Shown here piece by piece: positions 1 through 6,413 of a DNA stretch of 21,468 nt (the first letter of the stretch is position 1; every line of letters begins with the position of its first letter). Origin of the DNA: Alphaproteobacteria bacterium (lineage in GTDB: Bacteria > Pseudomonadota > Alphaproteobacteria > SHVP01). The DNA is taken from contig SHVP01000039.1 of NCBI GenBank assembly GCA_009694165.1, forward strand, positions 1 through 21,468, read 5' to 3'. A program made the translations under genes and the position numbers. The notes beneath the pieces are model-generated. The model was not told the DNA's origin. It worked only from the letters and a program-made list of their open reading frames with translations, and did no database searches.

Positions 1-70
1 CTAGCCGTTCAAGACGTCAATGGGCGCACTCGCCAAGCGGACGATACCGGATGGGTAAGAGGATGGGTAT

Positions 71-89
71 AAGAAAGGTCATCCGACCT
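71..89 (-). terminator. Weak hairpin plus T-rich tail downstream of tRNA-Ser
   Basis: Read on the minus strand, AGGTC and GACCT can pair over a GGAT loop and are followed by TTCTT. This lies about 35 nt beyond the 3' end of the tRNA, where a factor-independent terminator would be expected. The stem is only 5 bp and the T tract is interrupted, so it may be chance. The rest of 1-124 shows no gene on either strand. Confidence 0.3.
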
Positions 90-124
90 AAGTATTTGTA
101 AATATGTATTAATTATGATGATTC

Positions 125-214
125 TGGCGGAGGGGGTGGGATTCGAACCCACGAGAGACTTGCGCCTCTGCCGGTTTTCAAGACCGGTGCCTTCAACCAC
201 TCAGCCACCCATCC
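125..214 (-). tRNA. tRNA-Ser (anticodon UGA)
   Basis: The minus strand folds as a class II tRNA of 90 nt ending in an encoded CCA. The acceptor 5' arm is GGATGGG and the 3' arm CCCCTCC, with discriminator G as is usual for tRNA-Ser. The D arm is GCT...GGC. The anticodon stem CCGGT/ACCGG encloses CTTGAAA, giving anticodon TGA. A long variable arm pairs AGAG with CTCT, and the T arm is GTGGG TTCGAAT CCCAC. It decodes UCA and related serine codons. One oddity is an apparent U4-C69 mismatch in the acceptor stem; all other stem positions pair. The type and anticodon are certain; only the mismatch needs checking. Confidence 0.97.
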
Positions 215-268
215 GTCCGAGGTCAGCGACTTAACAGAACCGGGCGCGGCGGACAAATGGGTACGGCC

Positions 269-285
269 GGCGCCGCGCGGGCGCC
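269..285 (-). other. GC-rich hairpin downstream of the dehydrogenase gene
   Basis: Two copies of GGCGCC, each self-complementary, are separated by 5 nt and can form a 6-bp stem about 45 nt beyond the stop codon of the minus-strand dehydrogenase. No T tract follows, so it is not a classical intrinsic terminator. It could mark a transcript end used with Rho or be incidental in GC-rich DNA. Nothing else is recognised in 215-328. Confidence 0.25.
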
Positions 286-328
286 TCGGACGCTAGCCCG
301 GTCGCGCTGCTGGGCGTCCCGGCATCGC

Positions 329-1333
329 CTACAGGAACCACGAATTCTGGTCGTCGAAGACGGCCTTGGGGTTCATCACCCGGATCGGCTTGCCGGCCAG
401 GAAGGCGTGGATGTTCTCGACCGTGTCGCCGTAGAAAACGCGATAGCTACTGTCGGTCACGTAGCCCACGTGCCCGGTGACGATGACGTTGGGGAGCCGG
501 CGGAACGGGTGATCCAGCGGCAGGGGTTCGACGTCGAAGGTATCCAAGGCGGCGCCGGCGATGGCCTCGGCCTCGAGGGTGCGGATCAGCGCCCGCTCGT
601 CGACCAGGAAACCGCGCGAGGTGTTGACCAGGAACGCCCCCCGCTTCATGCGGGCAAGATCGGCGGCGCCAACGACGCCCACCGTCGCCGCCGTCAGCGC
701 CATGTGGATGGTGATGATGTCGGCGCTGGCGAAGAACTCGGGCTTGGCGGCATAGCCGACGCCCGCCGCCGCGGCCCGCGCCGGCGTCAGGTTCGGACTC
801 CAGGCGATGACCTCCGTGCCGAAGGCGAGGCCGATCTTGGCCACCTGGGTGCCGATACGGCCGAGGCCGAGCACGCCGAGCGTCGTGCCCTGCAGGTTGC
901 GCCCAATCCGCTGTTGCCAGCCGCCGTTGCGAATGACGGTGTGTTCGCCCACCACGTTGCGCATTGCCGCGTGGATCAGCGCCCAGGTCAGTTCGGCGGT
1001 ACCGCCGCGTGGAATGGGCGGACGCGACCCGCAGACCGTAATGCCGAGATCGGCCGCGGCGGCGACGTCGATCGCCCAATTGAGGGGCGAGGTCGAACAG
1101 AGCAATTTCAGGTTTGGCAGGCGAGACAACAACGGGCGCTGGAAGGGCGTCCGCTCGCGCATTGCCGAGATGATGGTGAAGGGGGCCAGCCGGTCGACCA
1201 GTGCGTCCTCGTCGTGCAGGTGGTCGTTAAACGCGGTCACCGCGCAGTCGGCCGGCAGCGACGACCAGTCGGCGTAGCCGAGCGCGTTGTTGAGGTAGTC
1301 GTCGATGATGGCGAGGCGCGGCATCGTCGTCAT
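329..1333 (-). CDS. D-isomer-specific 2-hydroxyacid dehydrogenase, NAD-binding
   Basis: The 334-residue protein has the length and layout of the D-2-hydroxyacid dehydrogenase family, cytosolic enzymes that interconvert 2-oxo acids and D-2-hydroxy acids with NAD(P)H. The Rossmann glycine motif GLGRIG is at residues 156-161. The family's catalytic triad is present: Arg240 in NTSRGF, Glu269 in DVEP and His288 in TGHVGY. The last 20 residues are an unremarkable tail. The substrate cannot be told; phosphoglycerate, glyoxylate/hydroxypyruvate and other 2-oxo acids all occur in the family. The ATG at 1333 lies 13 nt after the stop of the upstream small gene, so the two are probably cotranscribed; an in-frame ATG at 1324 is an alternative start. 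The TRAP-TAXI importer upstream on the same strand may supply a related organic acid, but that is inference. Confidence 0.9.
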   Translation of the reverse strand: MTTMPRLAIIDDYLNNALGYADWSSLPADCAVTAFNDHLHDEDALVDRLAPFTIISAMRERTPFQRPLLSRLPNLKLLCSTSPLNWAIDVAAAADLGITVCGSRPPIPRGGTAELTWALIHAAMRNVVGEHTVIRNGGWQQRIGRNLQGTTLGVLGLGRIGTQVAKIGLAFGTEVIAWSPNLTPARAAAAGVGYAAKPEFFASADIITIHMALTAATVGVVGAADLARMKRGAFLVNTSRGFLVDERALIRTLEAEAIAGAALDTFDVEPLPLDHPFRRLPNVIVTGHVGYVTDSSYRVFYGDTVENIHAFLAGKPIRVMNPKAVFDDQNSWFL

Positions 1334-1346
1334 GGCCGCTAAGAAG

Positions 1347-1631
1347 CTATTTCTTGGCCGCGGGCTTTTTCTTGTCGGCCTTGCCCTTGGCCTCGTCGGT
1401 CCGCGGTTTCAGGACTCCGCGGTCGACCAGCCGCTTGGTCATCTGGGCCATCGCCGATTGGACCGGGACGAAGGCCTCGGGCGACAGCACGAGCCGATGG
1501 TCCAGTTCGCGCCGCGGGCGCTTCTGATCGCCCTCCGTTTCGGTGCCCTGGGCGAAGCGAAAGAAATCGATACGGACGAGGCCGTTGACAAAACTGACGT
1601 CGGCGACGCCGTCGTTGAAAAGGTGGTCCAT
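1347..1631 (-). CDS. Small lysine-tailed conserved hypothetical protein
   Basis: This encodes about 94 residues starting MDHLFNDGVADVSF. A TTG two codons upstream (1637) is a possible alternative start; ATG at 1631 is preferred, with a purine-rich GAGCGAG upstream. The body has strand-like segments (VSFVNGLVRIDFFRF), then a stretch resembling HRLVLSPEAFVPVQSAM followed by a helix. This order is reminiscent of small DUF3467-type proteins, but I cannot confirm that family. The last 20 or so residues are very rich in lysine and alanine (KGKADKKKPAAKK), suggesting a disordered basic tail that could touch nucleic acid or acidic surfaces. There is no signal peptide or membrane segment. It precedes the dehydrogenase by 13 nt and follows a promoter-like sequence. 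Function unknown. Confidence 0.7.
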   Translation of the reverse strand: MDHLFNDGVADVSFVNGLVRIDFFRFAQGTETEGDQKRPRRELDHRLVLSPEAFVPVQSAMAQMTKRLVDRGVLKPRTDEAKGKADKKKPAAKK

Positions 1632-1753
1632 GGACAAGCTCGCTCTGTGGTGGGCCCCCGGCGCAGGGCGAAGATTGACCGTCGCTGTTCCCGATACGGC
1701 AGATTGCCAACCAAGACAACCGGCGAACCGGACGATGCCAGTTCAGACATCAT

Positions 1754-1782
1754 ATTATCATTTTATATCAACTAATTGATAA
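1754..1782 (-). promoter_or_regulatory. Putative sigma-70 promoter of the small protein-dehydrogenase unit
   Basis: On the minus strand TTATCA (1782-1777; 4 of 6 to TTGACA) and GATAAT (1759-1754; 5 of 6 to TATAAT) are separated by exactly 17 bp. The surrounding sequence is strikingly AT-rich for this genome. It lies about 120 bp upstream of the ATG at 1631, implying a leader of about 110 nt. A palindrome overlaps the -35 and spacer. The whole 1632-1794 gap otherwise shows no gene. Confidence 0.5.
1766..1781. promoter_or_regulatory. 16-bp AT-rich palindrome, candidate operator
   Basis: TATCAA-CTAA-TTGATA is a perfect 6-bp inverted repeat with a 4-bp centre, overlapping the -35 and spacer of the putative promoter at 1754-1782. 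A repressor bound here would block that promoter. Beside it, 1782-1796 holds AACGTT twice, separated by TTT. The regulator type cannot be named from the site. It could alternatively form a weak hairpin ending the transcript of the TRAP permease, whose stop is at 1795-1797. Confidence 0.45.
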
Positions 1783-1794
1783 ACGTTTTTAACG

Positions 1795-3741
1795 TTACGA
1801 ACGGGCCGGGTTGACGGCGCTCGGTACGGCTTCGCCGGGGTTGGCGCCGTGGCGATAGCGCTGCCACATCCAGATTCCGACGGCGAATCCGCCGCCCACC
1901 ACGTCGGTGATCGTCTCCGGCAGCATCAGCGCCAGAGAGGCCAGCAGCAGGATGGCCCGCAGCGGCATCGCCAGCGGACCGTTGAGCCAGCCCTCGGTCG
2001 CCGCCGCCAGCGTCACGACCCCAACGGCTGCGGTCAACGTCGCGACGCCGACCGTCCACAGATCGCCCTCGCCCAGCAACACCGGGCTGTAGAAAAACAT
2101 GAAGGGAACAATCAGGGTGGCGAGGCCCATTTTTACCGCGATCCACGACGTCTCCCACGGGTCGGCGCGGGCCATGCTGGCGGCGGCCCAGGACGCGATG
2201 GCGACCGGCGGGGTGATGGCCGACATCACGGCGTAATAGAAGATGAACATGTGGGCGACGAGGGGGGGCACGCCCAGCTTGATCAGGCCGGGGGCCAGCA
2301 CCGAAGCGGCGACGGCGTAGGCGGCGGTGGTCGGCATGCCCATGCCAAGCGCGATGGCGATTACCATGGTGAAGATCATCGCCAGCAACTTGCTTTCGCC
2401 GGCGAGCTGCAGCATCAGGAAGGCAAAGCGGCCGCCGATGCCGGTCAGCGCGATGACGCCGACGATGATGCCGGCCGCGGCGCACACCGCGATCAGTTGC
2501 ACGCACTCGCGCGTCGTGCCGTCGAGGGCGTCCAGCACCGCGCGCCAGCCCATGCGGTACTCGCGGACCAGCCAACTGACGACCAGGGCCGCGATCATCC
2601 CATAGGCGGCGGCGCGGAACGCGGAATAGCCGCTGATGAAGGCCCACACCAGGATCGCCACCGGAATCAGCATGAACAGGCGCACCATCATGGGCCGGAG
2701 GCGCGGCAACTCGGCCCGCGGTACGCCGCGCAGCCCGTTCTTGACGGCGTGAAGGTCGCAATGGGCGTAGCAGGCGACGTAGAACAGGAAGCAAGGAATG
2801 ATGGCGGCGTAGGCGATGTCGGAATAGGGCCGGCCGAGGATCTCGGCCATGATGAACGCGCCGGCGCCCATCACTGGCGGCGTGATCTGGCCGCCGGTCG
2901 AGGAGGTGGCCTCGACCGCCGCGGCGGTGGCGCCGTCGTAGCCGACCCGCCGCATCATCGGGATGGTGACGCTGCCCGAGGCCACCACGTTGGCCACCGA
3001 TGAGCCGCTGATGGTGCCGAACAGCGCGCCCGACAACACCGCCACTTTGGCCGGCCCGCCGCGCGCCCAACCGACCAGGGCCACCGACAGGTTGTTGAAA
3101 TAGTCGCCGGCGCCCGAGCGCTGCAGGAAGGCGCCGAAGGCGACGAAGAGGATGATGAAGGTCGAGGAGACCTCCAGCGTGATGCCGAAGATGCCCAGAT
3201 CGCTGAAAATGTAGCTAAAAAAGCGACCGAAGCTGTAGCCGCGATGGTAGAGCACGCCGGGCAGCCACGGCCCGATGAAGGCATAGACGATGAAGATGCC
3301 GGCGATGATGGCGATCGCGAGACCGGCGGTGCGGCGCGCGAACTCCAGCACCAGGATGGTGCCGACGAGGCCGACGATGAGGTCGCCGGTGGTGAACAGC
3401 GCGCCGGCGCGGAACTGCAGCGCCTCGAGATTGATCCAGATGTAGACCGCGCAGGCGAGCGAGGCCGCCATTAGCAGCCAGTCGTACCAGGCGATGCGGT
3501 CGCGCCGGGCCTTGGCGCCGTAAGCCACCAGGGCAAAGCCGATGGCGCTGCCAGCGCCGAGATGAATGGCGCGGAAGAGGATCGCGTCGATCGGCCGGAT
3601 GTTGAGAACGAAGAGGTGGAAAGCGGCGAAGACGACGCAGGCAACGTAGAGAAGCTGCGCCTCCCAGCCGACGAGCCGCCGCTTGGCGCCGCTGAATTCT
3701 TCGGCCGGCGGGGCCGGCGTGTCGATTGCGGGATTCGACAC
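1795..3741 (-). CDS. TRAP transporter fused permease (TAXI-associated, DctQM-type)
   Basis: This 648-residue inner-membrane protein is almost entirely hydrophobic segments. It has the size of the TRAP permeases in which the small and large subunits are fused, which work with TAXI-type binding proteins to import organic acids by ion-driven secondary transport. The DctM-like core is clear: GSSVANVVASGSVTIPMM at about 246-263 and TSSTGGQITPPVMGAG from about 279, the latter a hallmark of the family. The segment before residue 180 carries the extra helices equivalent to the small subunit. The start is GTG at 3741, 5 nt after GGAGG; an ATG at 3745 is out of frame. It follows the binding-protein gene by 65 nt, a gap that contains a hairpin. 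The transported solute is unknown. Confidence 0.93.
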   Translation of the reverse strand: MSNPAIDTPAPPAEEFSGAKRRLVGWEAQLLYVACVVFAAFHLFVLNIRPIDAILFRAIHLGAGSAIGFALVAYGAKARRDRIAWYDWLLMAASLACAVYIWINLEALQFRAGALFTTGDLIVGLVGTILVLEFARRTAGLAIAIIAGIFIVYAFIGPWLPGVLYHRGYSFGRFFSYIFSDLGIFGITLEVSSTFIILFVAFGAFLQRSGAGDYFNNLSVALVGWARGGPAKVAVLSGALFGTISGSSVANVVASGSVTIPMMRRVGYDGATAAAVEATSSTGGQITPPVMGAGAFIMAEILGRPYSDIAYAAIIPCFLFYVACYAHCDLHAVKNGLRGVPRAELPRLRPMMVRLFMLIPVAILVWAFISGYSAFRAAAYGMIAALVVSWLVREYRMGWRAVLDALDGTTRECVQLIAVCAAAGIIVGVIALTGIGGRFAFLMLQLAGESKLLAMIFTMVIAIALGMGMPTTAAYAVAASVLAPGLIKLGVPPLVAHMFIFYYAVMSAITPPVAIASWAAASMARADPWETSWIAVKMGLATLIVPFMFFYSPVLLGEGDLWTVGVATLTAAVGVVTLAAATEGWLNGPLAMPLRAILLLASLALMLPETITDVVGGGFAVGIWMWQRYRHGANPGEAVPSAVNPARS

Positions 3742-3763
3742 TCATGCCTCCGGGGCGAAAGGA

Positions 3764-3793
3764 GACCCCAGGAACACCGGTTGCCCCGGGGTC
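3764..3793 (-). other. Intercistronic hairpin between binding protein and TRAP permease
   Basis: GACCCC-A-GG (3764-3772) and its complement (3785-3793) form a 6-bp plus 2-bp stem with one mismatch and a 12-nt loop, in the gap between the binding-protein stop and the permease start. No strong T run follows on the minus strand. Such stems commonly protect the upstream message or attenuate read-through, giving more binding protein than permease. That role is inferred. Confidence 0.45.
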
Positions 3794-3806
3794 ATTGGCA
3801 TGACGC

Positions 3807-4772
3807 CTAGCGCAGGTTTTGCGGGATCGTGATGCCCTTTTCCTGGAAGTATTTCACCGCACCCGGATGGAACGGCAGGAACGCATTGCGATTCCAATTG
3901 GCGGCGATGGTTTCGACCGAGGCCGCATGCCCTTTGACCATCTGCGCATTGTTGTCGAGCACGGCCTTCACCACCCGGTAGGCGACATCCGCCGACAGGT
4001 CTTTGTGGGCGATGGCGAAGTTATAGAGCCCGATCGTCTTCTGGTCGCCCGGCATGGACTTGTAGGTCGCCTTGGGAATCATCGAGTCGGAGAGTTCGGG
4101 CATCTTCTGCTTGAGAGTGGCGATTTCCTGATCGGTGAAGCTGATGAACCGCACCGGCCGTTGCGCCTCGATTTCGGTGAATGCGGCGATCGGTACGCCG
4201 GCGGCGAAGGCAAAGGCGCCGATCAGACCGTCGCCCAACTGGTTGGCCATGTCCGAGGCTTGCCCGTTGCGGATCGTCACCTTGATGCCGAGCGCTTCGA
4301 ACATCAGTGGGAAATAAGTTCCGGGCGTGCCCGCGGCGGGGCCGACGCCTACCGATTTGCCCTGCAACTCGGCCACCGACTTGATGCCGCTCTTCTCGGT
4401 CACCATGAAGTGGAATGGTGTGTCGTACATCGGAAAGAGGGCGCGGACGTTGCGCATCTTCCGCCCCTGGGTCCAGGCACCTTCGCCGTTCCAGGCCTGC
4501 AGGGCGACGCCCATGGTCGTCATGCCGAGGTCGATGTCCTTGGATTCGAGCAACAGGATGTTCTGGTTCGGTCCCTGCGTCTGCTGGGTCGACACCGGGA
4601 TCTTGATCTGCTCGGTCAGCAGCGTCGCCATGACGCCGCCATAGATCGCATAGGTGCCGCCCGTTGAGGCGGTGCCGAGGGTAAGCGCCCGCGGGTCGGC
4701 CGCATGGGCGCCGGCCGCGAAACCGGCGACAAGGCCGAGGGCGAGAGCGAACGAACGAAGGGTCGGGCGCAT
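3807..4772 (-). CDS. TAXI family TRAP transporter solute-binding protein
   Basis: This 321-residue periplasmic receptor captures a small solute and hands it to the fused TRAP permease encoded next. A Sec signal peptide with a hydrophobic core at about 8-20 ends in AHA, with cleavage expected after residue 24. The mature N terminus LTLGTASTGGTYAIYGG is the characteristic TAXI family opening. Further family-like segments are SVAELQGKSVGVGPAAGTPG and the DLSADVAYRVVKAVLDN helix near the C terminus. The start is ATG at 4772, preceded by GGAGG at a good distance. The frame stays open to 5030, but that extension would bury the signal peptide and is not used. TAXI ligands known elsewhere include glutamate and other carboxylates; the ligand here is unknown. 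Confidence 0.93.
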   Translation of the reverse strand: MRPTLRSFALALGLVAGFAAGAHAADPRALTLGTASTGGTYAIYGGVMATLLTEQIKIPVSTQQTQGPNQNILLLESKDIDLGMTTMGVALQAWNGEGAWTQGRKMRNVRALFPMYDTPFHFMVTEKSGIKSVAELQGKSVGVGPAAGTPGTYFPLMFEALGIKVTIRNGQASDMANQLGDGLIGAFAFAAGVPIAAFTEIEAQRPVRFISFTDQEIATLKQKMPELSDSMIPKATYKSMPGDQKTIGLYNFAIAHKDLSADVAYRVVKAVLDNNAQMVKGHAASVETIAANWNRNAFLPFHPGAVKYFQEKGITIPQNLR

Positions 4773-4817
4773 GGAAGCCTCCACCAAGTGGTCGATGCCT
4801 TTAATTGTGGGGGGCGG

Positions 4818-4857
4818 GGCCCGAAAAGAAAAGGCCCGAAAGGCGAGGCCCGCCTTT
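4818..4857. repeat. Three GGCCCG repeats and a 7-bp hairpin in a divergent spacer
   Basis: The 208-bp gap between the TAXI gene (minus) and the UPF0114 gene (plus) contains GGCCCG at 4818, 4833 and 4847, about 14-15 bp apart with A-rich filler. The last copy overlaps a stem made by AAAGGCG (4839-4845) and CGCCTTT (4851-4857) with a 5-nt loop. It could be a regulator array, a leader hairpin of the TAXI transcript, or simple sequence drift. No convincing promoter was found in 4773-4980. Confidence 0.4.
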
Positions 4858-4980
4858 TGCGCGGTCCCGACGTCGGATTCTGCGCTAGGCTTCAGCCCAC
4901 GCGGGTCTTGACCCTTGTGCGCCTTCCCCCGTAAGGGTTGGCGCGGTCGCGACGGCCGCGAGCCGATGGGGTTGCAGGAC

Positions 4981-5499
4981 ATGATCGAAACGAGCCTCGA
5001 GCGCTTCATCTTCGCCAGCCGTTGGCTCATGGCGCCGTTCTATGTCGGCCTAGTCGGTGCGCTGGCGGTGCTGCTGGTCAAGTTCGTCCAGGAACTGCTT
5101 CACCTTTTGCCGAACGTCTTGATGCTCCCCGAGAAGGAAATCATCGTCATGGTGCTGGCGCTGATCGATCTGTCGCTCGCCGGCAACCTCCTGCTGATGG
5201 TCATTTTTGCCGGCTATGAGAACTTCGTCTCGAAAATCGACACCGGCGACCACGAAGACCGGCCGGAATGGATGGGCCACGTCGATTTCAGCGGCCTCAA
5301 ACTCAAACTGATCGCCTCGATCGTTGCGATCTCGGGAATCCATCTGCTCAAGAGTTTTATGAGCGTCCATACAGCCGACAAGACCGATCTGATGTGGATG
5401 GCCATCCTCCACGGCACCTTCGTCGGTTCGGGCGTGCTACTGGCGATCATGGATCGTATCGCCGAGCGTCACGCCACGCCGGTCACGCCCAAGAGCTGA
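4981..5499 (+). CDS. UPF0114 (YqhA-like) integral membrane protein
   Basis: The 172-residue protein closely follows the E. coli YqhA family: N-terminal LERFIFASRWLMAPFYVGL, central IDLSLAGNLLLMVIFAGYENFVS, SLK-type FSGLKLKLIASIVAISGIHLL, and C-terminal LMWMAILHGTFVGSGV. Three to four hydrophobic segments are expected, at roughly 16-36, 53-77, 110-127 and 138-158. The molecular role of the family is not established. The start at 4981 is chosen because it matches the family N terminus; in-frame ATGs at 4915 and 4966 would add residues without family resemblance. It is the first plus-strand gene and precedes the hydrolase by 72 nt, so it may or may not share a transcript with it. Confidence 0.9.
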   Translation: MIETSLERFIFASRWLMAPFYVGLVGALAVLLVKFVQELLHLLPNVLMLPEKEIIVMVLALIDLSLAGNLLLMVIFAGYENFVSKIDTGDHEDRPEWMGHVDFSGLKLKLIASIVAISGIHLLKSFMSVHTADKTDLMWMAILHGTFVGSGVLLAIMDRIAERHATPVTPKS

Positions 5500-5571
5500 G
5501 CCGACGAGCCCGCAATGCCCTCGCTTCGCGCCCGCCCGCCCGCCATACTGGACGGTGACGGGGGCGCGGCC

Positions 5572-6411
5572 ATGCAGGAAAAGCGATTCACGACCCGCGA
5601 CGGGCTGTCGCTCTATTATCGCGACTACGGGGCAGCGTCGACGAAAGTTCCGGTCCTGTGCCTGGCTGGCCTCAGCAGCAATTGCCGGTTCTTCGAGGAC
5701 TTCGCCCTGCGCTGGAGGCGACAGCGCCGCATCCTCGCCCTCGACTATCGCGGGTGCGGCCGCTCCGCCTACGACCCCAACTACAAGAACTATCGCTTCG
5801 ATGTGAACGCCCTCGACGCGCTCGAGTTGTTGGCCCATGAGGGCGTGGGCAAGGTCGTCATCATCGGCACGTCGCTCGGCGGCATGGTGGCGATGCAGGT
5901 CGCCCACACGAATCCGCGGGTGCTGGCCGGGGTCATCCTCAACGACATTGGCCCAGAGGTGACCACCGAAGCCCGGGGCCAGGTGCGAAACTACCTGGAC
6001 ACGCCGCCCGTGTTCGGCGATTGGGCGGCGGCCACCCAGGCGTTGCGTACCATGCGGGTCAATCAGTTTCCCGGCCTTAGCGATGCCCAGTGGGCCAAAC
6101 GCGCGCGCCAGGTCTTTGCCGAAGGCGCGGACGGCAAGATCCGCTTCGATTTCGATCCCGGCATCACCCGCGAATACCGCGAGCGCGACTATTCGTCGGT
6201 CAGTTGGGAGCGCTATCGCGCGATGAAGCATTTTCCCGTCCTGGCGTTGCGCGGTGAGCTGTCGGTCATTCTGCCGGCAGACACCTTTGCCAAGATGGCG
6301 GTCGAGAAACCTGATCTCGTCCGCGTGCTCGTGCGCGACCGCGGCCATGTGCCACTGCTCGACGAACCGGAATGCGTCGCCGCGTTCGATGCCTTTTTCG
6401 CCAGGGTTTGA
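5572..6411 (+). CDS. Alpha/beta-fold hydrolase with altered acid position
   Basis: The 279-residue protein has the alpha/beta hydrolase fold. Its oxyanion region is LCLAGLSSNCRFFEDFA, the nucleophile elbow is IIGTSLGGMVA with Ser101, and the C-terminal His259 lies in RDRGHVPLLDEPE. Relatives hydrolyse esters, lactones or C-C bonds in the cytosol. In many relatives the acid of the triad sits in a motif like RGELSD after strand 7; here the segment reads RGELSVIL, with Val232 where Asp would be expected. Either another acid serves or activity is altered. The ATG at 5572 follows a GGGGGC stretch; an upstream in-frame ATG at 5515 would add a low-complexity Pro/Arg leader and is less likely. It ends 2 nt before the flavoprotein gene, indicating an operon. 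Confidence 0.88.
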   Translation: MQEKRFTTRDGLSLYYRDYGAASTKVPVLCLAGLSSNCRFFEDFALRWRRQRRILALDYRGCGRSAYDPNYKNYRFDVNALDALELLAHEGVGKVVIIGTSLGGMVAMQVAHTNPRVLAGVILNDIGPEVTTEARGQVRNYLDTPPVFGDWAAATQALRTMRVNQFPGLSDAQWAKRARQVFAEGADGKIRFDFDPGITREYRERDYSSVSWERYRAMKHFPVLALRGELSVILPADTFAKMAVEKPDLVRVLVRDRGHVPLLDEPECVAAFDAFFARV

Positions 6412-6413
6412 AC

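Noticed and set aside
49..69. Direct repeat GGATGGGTA (49-57 and 61-69), resembling the tRNA 5' end in the opposite orientation
   Set aside because: It is a short low-complexity match near the window edge. It does not duplicate the tRNA 3' end as an integration site would, and no integrase is present.
229..256. Possible tRNA promoter on the minus strand (TTGTCC, 16 bp, TTAAGT)
   Set aside because: Both hexamers match the consensus poorly (4 and 3 of 6). A tRNA promoter must lie near here, but these bases do not identify it.
125..330. Genomic island boundary at the tRNA gene
   Set aside because: There are no integrase, flanking repeat or transposase sequences, and only 124 bp beyond the tRNA 3' end are visible.
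257..1342. Long open frame on the plus strand, antisense to the dehydrogenase gene
   Set aside because: The translation is Arg/Gly/Asp-rich low-complexity sequence with no family features, while the minus frame is a clear dehydrogenase. It is a shadow caused by high GC.
4908..4936. TTGACC with a downstream hexamer as promoter of the UPF0114 gene
   Set aside because: The hexamer at the right spacing (GTAAGG) does not resemble a -10 element and no better one lies nearby.
4773..5030. N-terminal extension of the TAXI protein to 5030
   Set aside because: It would put 86 charged residues before a perfect signal peptide, overlap the UPF0114 gene, and ignore the GGAGG site ahead of ATG 4772.
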